DNA from: Phaeosaccion multiseriatum
Taxonomy: Eukaryota; Ochrophyta, other classes
NCBI GenBank assembly: GCA_965112735.1
Contig: OZ218963.1
Span: forward strand, 372,001-436,000
Length of the DNA: 64,000 nucleotides
Reading direction: 5' to 3'
Shown: positions 42,629-53,360 of the stretch, in pieces
How positions within the stretch are numbered: the stretch's first letter is position 1
Layout of the letters: each line of letters starts with the position of its first letter
Made by a program: the position numbers and the translations under genes
Notes under the pieces: model-generated
What the model was told of the DNA's origin: nothing
Databases searched by the model: none
The model's input: the letters and a program-made list of their open reading frames with translations, nothing else

Positions 42629-43375
42629 TTATGAGACAAAGGCCACGGCCATGGTGTAGTCGTAATCGATGGTAGGCACCACAGATTGGATGAACTTGAG
42701 GAAGATGAAGAGGTACTGCGAAGAGGGAGGGAGAGAGAGTGAGACATGGTTGGTGTAAGGAGTAAGGGGTGAAGGAGGGGGGAAGGGGGACATTGTGAGA
42801 GATGAAACGCATGTGGTGCATTCACAAGGCCCCTGCATGTTGATCCACGCAGGCCTCCCCATCCACTACCATCCACTGTCATCCCGTGCCCATACACGTC
42901 CACCCTGGCTGCCTATATACCTCTACTCTGCCCATCCACTGCCATCTCCTGCCCGTATACCTGATCCACCCGTGCCTCCCCATCCACTACCATCCACTGT
43001 CATCCCGTGCCCATATACGTCCACCCTGGCTGTACTCCCGTATACCTCTACTCTGCCCATCCACTGCCATCTCCTGCCCGTATACCTGATCCACCCGTGC
43101 CTCCCCCATGTTGGCGACCATCCTACGCATCACAGCGGCGTGTTTGCAGGGGTGTACAGAGGCCCAGGGCATGGAGGGATGGTGCGGATGGCACTCAATG
43201 GTGACGGTCTGGTTGTGGTAGTCCTGCATTACGTCCTCGAACATTTCATCGCCACTCAGCACCTGTGAGTGTGAGTGAGAGAGGGAGGGCAGTGAGTGAG
43301 GGAGGGGGGGAGGGAGCGAGTGAGGGAGTGAGTGAGAGAGTGAGAGAGTGAGTGAGCGAGTGAGTGGGTGAGGAG

Positions 43376-43423
<48 letters not shown>

Positions 43424-45483
43424 TGTGAGTGAGTGAGTTTCGTGTGGGTGGGAGAGTGAGTGGGCGGGTGGGTGAGCGGCTGAGTGAGTGAGTGCTGAAA
43501 GTGTTCGTACGAGCTCTAGAGCCTATCCATATCCATATGATCTTTACATTGATCGAGATCGATATTGGTCTCCTCGGTCACTTCAACTCCAACTTCAACT
43601 CCCCCCCCGGCTGGGGTCCCTCACCTGCTGCCCCTCGTCGTACCCGAAGAGCCACATCCTCGGTGTCTGATAATACTTGTCGTAGGTGATGCTCAGGTCG
43701 TAAGTGCGCGTCTTGACGATGTGGTCCTCCGGCTCCTCCGCTGTGAGGTAAGGCGCCGCGTTGAGAGTGGCCTTCTCGAGGTGTGTGAGTGCGTGCGTGC
43801 GTGCGTGCGTGCGTGAGTGCGTGCGTGCGCGCGGTGGGTGAGACGAGGGGAGGGGAGGGGGGAGGAAGAAGGAAGGAGGGAAAGGAGAGAGAGAGGCGAC
43901 GAGAGAGGAATGAAGGAATGCATGAATACTTGCATGTCGGAAGAGAGAGGAAAAGACCGACACATAATGTCGAAGCCGAGCACACAGCGCTCATCTCATC
44001 AGGCTGGCCCACTCACCCCACCTACGGCTCTACTGCCATGTACTGCCATCTATCCCACTCACTCACCTCATCGGGCTCGTCGACATTGTCTTCTACGTAC
44101 GTGTCGAGGTCCGGCAGCAAGACCTCCGCCTCCACCACCTCCACTTTATCAGCCTCTGCTCCTCCTCCTCCTGCTGCTGCTGCTACTCCTCCTCCTCCTG
44201 TTGCTCCTCCTCGTTCTCCCCCTCCTCCTCCTCCCTCTCCCTCTCCACCGTCATGTACATCACCTTCGCCCTCACCACCCCCTTTCGCCCCTCCTCCTGC
44301 CTCTGTACCACCAACTGCCGCCCCTGTCCCATGCAGTACCCCATGGAAGTGGTCGTCCCTAAGTGCCATAGCCTCAAGGTCCATGGCGACGACAGTCACC
44401 ATCCCGCTCGTGCTCTTGCCCCCCCCCGAGGAGGAGGGGGGGGGCCCGCCAATACCCATATGACCGTCTTCGGCCTGTAACTCCATCAGCTCGTCCTGAC
44501 ACGCGCACGTACACACACATACATACATACATACATACACACACACGCAAACAGACACACGTACACGCACACGCACCACGCGCACACACACGCACGCGCA
44601 CACACACAAACACACACGCACACACACAAACACACACACACACACACACGCACACACACAGAGAGAGAGAGAGAGGCGTTTATAACTCAGGAAGTACACA
44701 AGTAAGGAGCCAAGGCAAGGGAGAGGCCAGAGGGTGGGATATATGGTCGAGCTCCCCCCCCCCTCGCGTCCCATCCCTCCTCACCTGCGACGCTCCCGGC
44801 CCTGTTGCCTTGTGGATGACGTTAGGCTCCACCCATGCCTCCTCGGAGTCCCCCTCCACACCCTCCAGCTCGGTGGCCACTTCCGTGTCCCCCACATAGT
44901 CGCCCTCCAGGCTAGTCACTCTCCGATGACATGGTACTGATGTAATAGACGGGAGGGAGGGGAGGGAAAGTGAGGGTAAGTTATAGATCACTGGGGTGCG
45001 CGGGAAGGACAAGTTGCAGGAGATAAAGGGTCCTTAGGTTTGAGGCGGGAGGTGGGGAGGTACTCAGGAGGAGTTGGGCAGCAGATCACAGGCCAAGAGA
45101 ATGGGGAAGGAGGTAGGGGTGGGCAAGAAAGCGAAGCGAGTACTGTACCCTATTCTGCACCATCCGCTCCACCCGCCCCATCCCTGGCCATCACACCAAG
45201 CCAAGGAGGGGGAGAGAATGCCACGCCATCATCATCCCCTTTCCTCATCCCCGCACGCACCATGCCTAGTGACGAGGTACTGCTTGTCCTTGGGCAGGAA
45301 GGGCTTGGCGTTGGTCGCGTTGCCCGCCTCCCAGGCCCAAGTAGGGCATTTGAAGACGAGCTGGTCTCCGGCGGCCACGAATTCCTCGGGGGTGAGCACA
45401 CCCTTGGCCTCGAAGGCGCTCTCCGTGCGCACAGGGGTGAGGTACTCGCGGAAGCCCTTCACGGCCGACATGAGGCCGCTCAT
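42629..45483 (-). CDS. ATG3: Autophagy-related E2-like enzyme ATG3
   Basis: Six exons join in frame: 45483-45261, 44936-44785, 44495-44067, 43774-43625, 43262-43086, 42715-42629, giving 405 residues. ATG3 transfers ATG8 to phosphatidylethanolamine on autophagosome membranes. Evidence: the N-terminal amphipathic start ([14 protein letters not shown]), [37 protein letters not shown], then a variable flexible region, the E2 core [26 protein letters not shown], and TVTIECHPH...[11 protein letters not shown] with the catalytic Cys (about residue 357). The C-terminus [20 protein letters not shown] is complete. The flexible region is expanded with Gly/Glu-rich low complexity, making the protein about 90 residues longer than animal ATG3. 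The acceptor at 43775 lies within TCGAG and is less typical, but phase supports it. Start ATG 45483; a second in-frame ATG is four codons later. Confidence 0.93.
42846..43106. repeat. Two tandem copies of a unit of about 120 bp
   Basis: The unit contains CCATCCACTACCATCCACTG, TCATCCCGTGCCCATA, CCACCCTGGCTG and CCCGTATACCTGATCCACCC. It occurs at about 42855-42970 and again at about 42978-43100, in the last intron of ATG3. Confidence 0.9.
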
Positions 45484-46136
45484 TGGACACACACCCTTTC
45501 TTCGATAGGAGGGCAAATGGGTTGTCCTTTCTCCTCGTTCTCTCCTTCCTAAGTAGGACGGAGGATGTGTATACCTCCTCCGCGAAGATCTGAGCTCTCC
45601 TGTTCTCTGTGTGGAGCTACACAGAAGCTTCGCGGCCACTGTTCCTCCTCCTGTCTCAAGAGAGTTGAAGAGGGGAGTTTCGACGAAGCTACCCCCTTAC
45701 CTACTTAAAGTGCGGCACTTTTGCGCGTCTCTTATCCTTCTCCTCCTTAACGAAGCATTCTACGTCTTCCTCACCCCTCTTTTCTCTCTCTCTTCACTCC
45801 TTTTCTCTGTGAAGCTGTGCACAAACTGTGGTATTACTATTAGACACCCACCCCGAAGCGCCCAAATGATGATATCGTAAAAGCAGGAGAGCACAATACC
45901 TTCAGGCGTCTCTGTTGGTGCCAACCGAAGGAGCTCAGAGGAGGGAAGGGCAGGGGGCGAAATTCTTTGGCGGATCGCGGTGGAGCAGTCTCAATAGGTC
46001 CTGGTGAAGGAGCCAGAGGTCAAGAAGCAAGATGGAGATGGGGAGACCTTCATCCGCTTCCTCACTATCCTCCCTCCGAGATGAGAAGCAGCGGATCCCA
46101 CGCCACGAGCGGCAGAGCCAACCACGGCGGCGACGG
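45484..46136. promoter_or_regulatory. Divergent region between ATG3 and XRN1-like gene
   Basis: Contains both 5' regions. An inverted pair CCGCGAAG (45580-45587) / CTTCGCGG (45628-45635) encloses a second one, TGTGTGGAGCTACACA. The open frame for the XRN1-like protein continues upstream in frame to an ATG at 46032, but the signal peptide begins at 46137. Confidence 0.5.
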
Positions 46137-49100
46137 ATGTCTAAGTGTGTAGCTATTCTGGTGGTGGTGTGCAGCACCACACGCACGGCCCTCGCCTTCC
46201 ACCACTCAGGCAGCGGCTTGGCCAGGCCAGCGACAGGAGGAGGAGAATGTACACAGCGGAGGGCAGGGTCATCCCCCTGGAGTTCTAGTCGAAGCAGTAG
46301 CAGCAGGTCGAATGGACTTGGTGGGGGCAGCAGCAGGAGCAGCAGCCGCCGAGGCAGTAGTCGCCACGGTGGTAGCTCGGCCCGCGGGAGGCAATCGGTC
46401 ATGCTCTTGCCAGGGGGGATCGGAAGAGGAGGCGCCCCAGCCATGCCCAGCATGCCCAGCATACTGCAGCAGCGACACGAGGGACGAGGTGTGGGGGACG
46501 GGGCGAGCGAGAGCGGCCCGCTGGGGAGCTGGAGGAGGAAGAGTACGGTGGTGATGGGCATTCCCAAGCTGTTCCGCTGGCTCACGGACCAGTACCCGGC
46601 CATTAACCAACGCATCGAGGAGGGTCTTAGCGCGGTGAGTGAGTTAGTGAGCGAGCGAGCGAGTGAGGGAGGGAGGGAGGGAAGGAGGGAAGGACGGGGG
46701 GGGGGGGGAGTATGCGGGCGTGAGACGCACAGGAGATGAGAGGTACCTTTACTGTGCGACATGTGTATAGGGCCTCCCCCCCCCTCTGCGGCCACCATCC
46801 TGACTCAGAGAGGCAGCTTGATCCCCTCATTCCTCCTCCGTTCCGTTCCAAGTCCTTCCGCAGCTCCTTCCACCCCATCCACTCCCTCCATTCCATCCGA
46901 CGCACTGACGGCATATTACCCCTGGGCAATTGCGCGCCCCTGCGCTTCGAATACGTACGAATTCGTATACATACATACGCATCATACCTTCCTTCCATGC
47001 TGTGCCATGCCACTGCTAAGTCAACAATGCCCCCCGTCTCCATCATTGACATATACACAGCACACAGAGCCCATCGACAACTTCTACCTGGACATGAATG
47101 GCATCATTCACATGTGCACACACGCCAACTCGGATTCCTTCGTGGAGCTCAACGAGAAGGAGATGTTCAAGCGCATCTTCATCTACACAGACCGCCTCTA
47201 CAAGGTGAGCAATTGGTGGTACAGCAGAAGGAAGGGGGTCGGTGGATGTGGGTATGTGCGTGTATGTATGTGCTTTCCCTGCCATCTTGTCCCGACACGC
47301 TAGTCCTGTCACCACACTGGTCCTGTCCTGACACCTCTCTTGTCCTGTCCTGACACTCCGTAGCTAGTGGAGCCCCGGCGCCTGCTGTACCTTGCCGTGG
47401 ACGGTGTAGCCCCTCGCGCCAAGATGAATCAGCAGCGCTCAAGAAGGTTCCGCAGCAGCAAGGAGGCAGAGCAGCTCATGGCCTCTATCGTTGCCAGAGA
47501 GGTGGGGGAGTTGGTGATACCGAGGGAGGGAGGGAGGGAGGGGGTCGTATTATATTATTATTGTTATTATTATTATTTTGACTTTTGATGGCTGACGTTT
47601 TTTCGCTGCCACCTCCCCTCCTCCGTCTACTCCCATCCTCCCTCTATCCATGGCGACCCCGCCCCCCCCCCCCCTCTGTCCACTGCCATCCCCCCCCTCC
47701 ATCCACTGCCCCCCCCTCCCCTCCTATCCACTGCCATCCCTCTCTCAGGGCATACTCCCTCCCCAGAACAAGTTCGACAGCAACTGCATCACCCCGGGGA
47801 CAGACTTCATGTTGAAGCTATGTGTGGCCTTTCGAGAGTGGATTGCCTTCAAGATGGAGACCGATCCGTTTTGGCAAACAGGGGCCAAGGTCGTATTCTC
47901 GGGCCCTGATGTGCCCGGGGAGGGAGAGCACAAGGTGGGTACAGGGAGGAAGGGATGGCAGTAGATGGGGGGAGGGAGGGACAGAGGGAGGGAGGGAGGA
48001 AGGGAGGGAGGGAGGGAGGGGAGGAAGGGAGGGAGGGAGGGGAGGAAGGGAGGGAGGGAGGGAGGGGAGGAAGGGAGGGAGGAAGGGAGGGAGGGAGAGA
48101 GGGAGGGAGGGAGGAAGGGAGGGAGGGAGGGAGGGGAGGAAGGGAGGGAGGGAGGGAGGGAGGGAGGGAGGGAGAGAGGGAGGGAGGGAGGGATGGATGG
48201 AGGGAGGGAGGGGCTTAAGTTCCCGTCAGGCCAATGGGCATCGACAAGGGACGGCTTATCTGGAGCTCGCGTTCACTACACTACTCTGTCTTCCCCCTCC
48301 TCTCCCCTCCCCCCTGTACAGGTGATGGACTATATCCGTGAGGGTCGAGCCAACGATGAGGACTGGCACGACGACCTCCGACACTGTCTCTACGGCCTCG
48401 ACGCCGATCTCATCATGCTCTCTCTCGTCACTCACGAGCAGAACTTCCACCTCCTCAGAGAGAAAATGAGTGTGCGGCACACCGGGAGGAGGAAACCCAA
48501 AGACCCCATCCATTACAACAGGGACGATTTCGAGCTGTTGGAGGTGAGGGGGAGGAGGGAGGAGGAGGAGGGGGGGGGGGGAGGAGCAGGAGGTTGGATC
48601 AATCACCGCCTGCTGGATATGCCCTCTCTCAATTCGATGCCCACTCTGGATGCCCACTCTGGATGCCCACTCTGGCTGCCCACTCCCCCCTCCCGTTCGT
48701 TCTCTCCCCTCCTTTCCTTTCCTCTCCTCTCCTCTCGTCTCGTCTCGTCTCGTCTCCTCTCCTCTCCTCTCCTCTCCTCTCCTCTCCTCTCCTCTCCTCT
48801 CCTCTCATCTCCTCTCCTCTCCTCTCCTCTCCTTTCCTCTCCTCTCCTCTCCTCTCGTCTCGTCTCGTCTCCACTCCTTTCCTCTCCTCCCCTCATCTCT
48901 TCTCCTCTCCCCCCCTGTCAGGTGGCCATGCTGCGAGAGATGCTCCGCTTGCAGTTCAGACCCCAAGCGGAGAACCCAAACCTTGGCTTCAAGTTCGAGC
49001 TTGTGAGTGAGGGAAAGGGGAGCACTGGTTTTATATTGAGTACCAGTAGGCGCGAAACAACCCGCTCTGTTGATCCCCGCCCCCTCTCTCTTTCCTCTCC

Positions 49101-49165
49101 GTCTCTCTCTCCCTCTGCATCTCTGTCTCTTCTCGCCTCTCTCCCTCCTCCCTCCCTCCTCCCTC

Positions 49166-49208
<43 letters not shown>

Positions 49209-52200
49209 TGTGATGGCCTTTCTCCTCTTGTGATGTGATGGCCTTTCTCCTCTTGTGATGTGATGGCCTTTCTCCTCTTGACATCTGCCGAGAGGGCGGA
49301 GCTTCTTTGCTCTTTTCTTGTTGACTCTGCTGCCGCTCCCTCCCTCCCTCCCTCCCTCCCTCCCTCCCTCCCTCCCTCCCTCCCTCCCTCCCTCCCTCCC
49401 TCCCTCCCTCCCTCCCTCCCTCCCTCCCTCCCTCCCTCCCTCCCTCCCTCCTCCCTCCCTCCCTCCCTCCCTCCCTCCCTCCCTCCCTCCCTCCCTCCCT
49501 CCCTCCCTCCCTCCCTCCCTCCCTCCCTCCCTCCCCCCTCCCTCCCTCCCTCCCTCCCTCCCTCCCTCCCTCCCCGAGCAGAAGCGTGTGATCGACGACT
49601 TCGTGTTCATGTGCATCCTTGTGGGCAATGACTTCCTTCCTCACGTCCCTCATCTCGACATTGCGGAGGGGGCCCTCAATTTGCTTCTCACAATCTATGG
49701 AAGTACGTCCTCTTAGCGTGTGTATGTATGTGTGTGTATTTTGTATGCATATATATATATTGTGTGTGTGCCCGCTTGTGTGTGTGTAGTCGTGGTTGTG
49801 TGTGTGTGTGCGCGCGTGTGTGTGTATCCATTCTTCTTCTTCTCTTCTGCTGCCCACTCTCAAGCTGCACGGTCGCTCCCCCACCCCCCCCCCCCCCCCA
49901 CCCCCCCCCCCCCCCCCCCCCCCCCCACATCCACTGCCATCCCCAGACTTGCTGCCCACGTTTGGCGGGTACCTCACTAACAAGGACCAGATACACCTCG
50001 GGAGGCTGGAGCTGTTCCTACACGAGGTTAGTGCACAAGCTCAGGAATCGACAAAAAGTCGTGACAAAAGTCGATATGTATGTTCGATATTGTGTCGATG
50101 TGGATGTCGATGCGGAACATGTATGTCGATATTATGTCGATTTGGATGTCGATGTGGAATCTATAAAAGGCGACTTTCTGACCTGCCGACGTCTATCGAG
50201 TCTCAAATTTCGACCAACTCAAACTCAACTGCCATTCACTGCCATCCCCACCAGGTGTCCCGGCGAGAGGCGTACTACTTCCAGACCCGCGGGGCGGAGG
50301 AGTTCAACGAGGACTTCCAGGACGCCACCAAGTGAGGCAGGAAGGCAGTTGGTGATACAGGCAGTGAGGCAGTGGGGTAGTAAGGGCAGGCAAATTGTGC
50401 CGTTGGCTATTTGTTGGTCTTTGGCAGTGGCTTACCTCCCCCCCTGGGCACTCCCCTCCCCCCCTGGGCACCCCTTCCCTTGACACCAGGTACAAGGACG
50501 CGTACTACAGGGACAAGATGAAGTACAGTCCCGAGGACGTGGAAGAGAAGCGGAAGATGGTACGCAAGTTGGCGCTACATGTACAGCAGTTGGTTACACA
50601 GCGACAGCAGCAGCCATTTGCTTTCACTCTCCCCTCTCCCCTCGCACTCACCACCAACCCCCCTCCCACTCCCAAACGATCTCTGTCGTCGTCGTCGTCC
50701 TCGTCGTCGTCGTCCGCCTCCTCCTCCTCCTGCTGCTCCTCCTCCTCCTGCTGCTGCTGCTCCTCCTCCTCCTCCTGCTGCTGCTGCTCCTCCTCCTCCT
50801 GCTGCTCCTCCTCCTCCTCCTCCTCCTCCTCCTCCTCCTCCTCCTCCTCCTCCTCCTCCTCCTCCTCCTCCCCCCTCCCTTAACAGGTCATGCACTACAT
50901 AGAAGGGCTGTACTGGGTGCTCAAGTACTATCACTGCGGCGTGGACAGGGCCTCATGGTCGTGGTACTACCCCTATCTCTACGCCCCCCTGGGCTCCGAT
51001 CTCAAGGATCTCGCAGGCCTCGACATTAAATTCGACCTCGGCAGGCCCTTCCCCTCTCTCATTCAGCTCATCAGGTGTGTGCATGGATGGGTGTGTGGAT
51101 GTGTGCGTGGATGGGTGGGTGCGTGTGGGTGGTTGGGTGGGTGGGTGGGTGGGTGGGTGGGTGGATGGGTAGGTGGATGGGTCGGGCGAGGGAGCTGCCC
51201 GCCCCCTTTCAAGCTTTTCGTTGTGATGCCTCTCCCTCGTGATGACTCTCCCTCGTGATGACTCTCCCTCGCGCTCCCTCCCATCCTGGGTCTTCTCCCT
51301 TCCTCCCTCCCTCCCTCCATTCCTCCCTCCCTCCCTCCCTCCTCTCCTCCCTCCCTCCCTCCATTCCTCCCTCCCTCCCTCCCTCCCTCCCTCCCTCCCT
51401 ACCTCCCTCCCTCCCTCCCTCCCTCCCTCCCTCCCTCCCTCCCTCCCTCCCTCCCTCCCTCCCTCCAGCGTGCTGCCCCCGCAGTCCGCACCCTTCCTCC
51501 CGGAGTCGTACCAAGCCCTTATGCTTGACGAGGACAGCCCCATCCTTCCCTTCTACCCCAAGGACTTTGAGTGCGACGCCAATGGAAAGAGAAACTCGTG
51601 GGAGACGGTGGTGCAAATCCCCTTCATCGACGAGCCGCAGGTGGGTGGGCGCGTGTGCGTGTGTGTATGTGTGTGTGTGGTTATGTACGTGTGCGTGCGT
51701 GCGTGTGTGTGTGTGGTTATGTACGTGTGCGTGCGTGCGTGTGTGTGTGTGTGGTTATGTACGTGTGTGTCGGTGTATGTGTGTACGTGTGTGTTGGTGT
51801 ACTGTCAGTACTTTGCTCTTTAAGCAACGCTCAATCCCTCCTCCCTCCCTCCAACCCTCGCTGCAGATGTTCGATGCGCTGAATGAGATTGACCACGTCG
51901 GAGAGCTCACTCAGATGGAGCGTCTGCAGAACAAGGGCGGCGTGGTGAGTGAGGCAGACAGACAGACAGACAGGGATGGAGGCAGGAAGGAAGGAAGGAG
52001 CAGGGGGGGAGAGGTGAACGGGCAAACCATTCCAATGCCTACGTACTGGCACTGGGCACTGCCTCCGCTCTGCCTCACACTTTTGTCTCTCCCTCGTGTC
52101 CCTCTCGCTCACCCACACTACACTCTCTAATCTCTCTCTCGCTCACCCACACTACACTCTCTAATCTCTCTCTCGCTCACTCACCCTCTCTCTCCCCTCC

Positions 52201-52433
52201 CCCCCTCCCTCTCTCCATCCCTGCCCTCTCCTCCACCCTCGCAGGTATGGTCTTTCCCTCCCCCCCGGCCTCGCAAGTCGGGTCCCAAGGGGGCGGATGG
52301 TCAGGGTCAGGGTCAGGGTCAGGGTCAGGGTAGAGGAAGGAAGAAGGCACCCAGCCAAAAGAGCAGCCGCCCTGATGAGAGGGCCTCACGCAAGTTCAAG
52401 GCGGGGGCTCAGTGGAAAGATGGCACCAAATGA
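46137..52433 (+). CDS. Minimal XRN1-type 5'-3' exoribonuclease with bipartite plastid-type presequence
   Basis: Fourteen exons join in frame: 46137-46634, 47061-47204, 47364-47501, 47749-47934, 48322-48543, 48922-49002, 49582-49702, 49947-50026, 50255-50331, 50490-50559, 50887-51074, 51469-51640, 51867-51944, 52245-52433, giving 747 residues. From Met140 ([15 protein letters not shown]) the protein matches XRN catalytic regions CR1 and CR2: [44 protein letters not shown]-type [24 protein letters not shown], and FYPKDFE...[12 protein letters not shown]. All metal-binding Asp/Glu positions are present. It ends about 60 residues after the core with a short GQ-repeat and basic tail, lacking the PAZ/Tudor-like, winged-helix and SH3-like domains of cytosolic XRN1. 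Residues 1-20 are a signal peptide (CVAILVVVC...ALA) followed by FHHSGSG, then about 115 Ser/Gly/Arg-rich residues resembling a plastid transit peptide. Stromal location is inferred. Internal initiation at Met140 could give a cytosolic form. Confidence 0.9.
48712..48905. repeat. CCTCT/CGTCT pentamer array
   Basis: About 190 bp of five-base units CTCCT and CTCGT lie in an XRN1-like intron just before an acceptor at 48921. Blocks of CGTCT occur twice, showing a higher-order duplication. Confidence 0.95.
49335..49575. repeat. CCCT tetranucleotide array before an acceptor
   Basis: About 240 bp of CCTC tetramers run to the acceptor CCCCGAGCAG of the seventh XRN1-like exon. Just upstream (49200-49280) is a threefold 25-bp repeat of CTCTTGTGATGTGATGGCCT. 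Confidence 0.95.
50690..50880. repeat. TCG, TCC and TGC trinucleotide mosaic before an acceptor
   Basis: The array passes from TCG to TCC/TGC blocks to pure TCC and ends at the acceptor TTAACAG of the eleventh XRN1-like exon. Confidence 0.95.
51296..51467. repeat. CCCT array forming a splice acceptor tract
   Basis: CTCC tetramers run without a break into the acceptor CCCTCCAG of the twelfth XRN1-like exon. Confidence 0.95.
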
Positions 52434-53360
52434 GCAAGTGATGGCAGTGAGGACAGTAGTCTGGGGGGCGGCAGGGCCTCCGACAACAGCATGACAACAG
52501 CATGACAACAGCATGACAACAGCATGATAAGAGCATGATAAGAGCATGATAAGAGCATGACAACGGCATGATAAGAGCATGATAAGAGCATGACAACAGC
52601 ATGATAAGAGCATGACAACAGCATGATAAGAGCATGATGTGTATGTTGATGGGGGCTGGAGGGTGGAGGGTGGAGTGCTTCAGTATAGTAGGACGGAAGG
52701 GGAGTGTTTGTATTGCCTGCTCTACTGCCTAGTGGAAGGCAGTGGAAGGCAGTGTGGAGGAAGGCAATGGAGCAATACTATGGGTGTAATGGTCTTTTGG
52801 ATAGAAGGCGTAGTGCGTTGGCATTTCAGTGTCCGTTCGCCCAGCGCTCTATAATCCGCTGGTGCTGTATCACCAACTGCTGCTGCTGCTGCTGCAGGGC
52901 TTCAGGCCCTTGATCAGTTGAACGACACGAAACTGAAACGGAAATTGATACCCCCCCCCCCCTCCCCCCAAGAAAGACAGACACTGCTCCTCACGGCTTC
53001 CTGCACGCCTTTTCCTCTTCAGAACTTGCCTTTCCTCTGGCTTTGCTGAGAAGCAGGCCTTGCCTGGAGTCCCCGGAGAGGAGGTTTTGACATTAATTAC
53101 CCGTTCGTCAGCAGGTGGAACAGTGGCAAACAAGGGGAAAAGAAGAAAGGAGGGTCGTGGAGTGCAAAATGAGAGACGATGAAGGAGATTCCGTCCGACT
53201 GCTGGTGATGTCGAAGGAGGGTACGTAGAGGAGAGGGGAGGGAACCGAGAATAGATAGTAGACAGAGAAAGACGTGTTGGAAGGTACCGTGGAACGATAG
53301 CTGCTCGCTCGGAGAGGAAGGTCGGATCGGCGGTGGCTCGTGCTGAGTAATGTACTTGGA
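52434..53360. other. Intergenic region between XRN1-like gene and membrane-protein gene
   Basis: Besides the twelve-base repeat it carries the dispersed motif TGTATCACCAACTGCTGC near 52866. An ATG at 53169 with a possible donor at 53221 could be an upstream first exon joining in phase at 53317; this is weakly supported. Confidence 0.45.
52488..52640. repeat. Twelve-base minisatellite after the XRN1-like stop
   Basis: Units AGCATGACAAC and AGCATGATAAG, about 11-12 bp each, alternate in the 3' flank or 3' UTR of the exoribonuclease gene. Confidence 0.95.

Noticed and set aside
46032-46136. XRN1-like start at the upstream in-frame ATG 46032
   Set aside because: It would place 35 charged residues before the signal peptide and hide it. 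The ATG at 46137 gives a standard signal peptide.
53340-53360. Start of the membrane-protein frame at 53340
   Set aside because: The codon there is GTG. The first in-frame ATG is at 53361.
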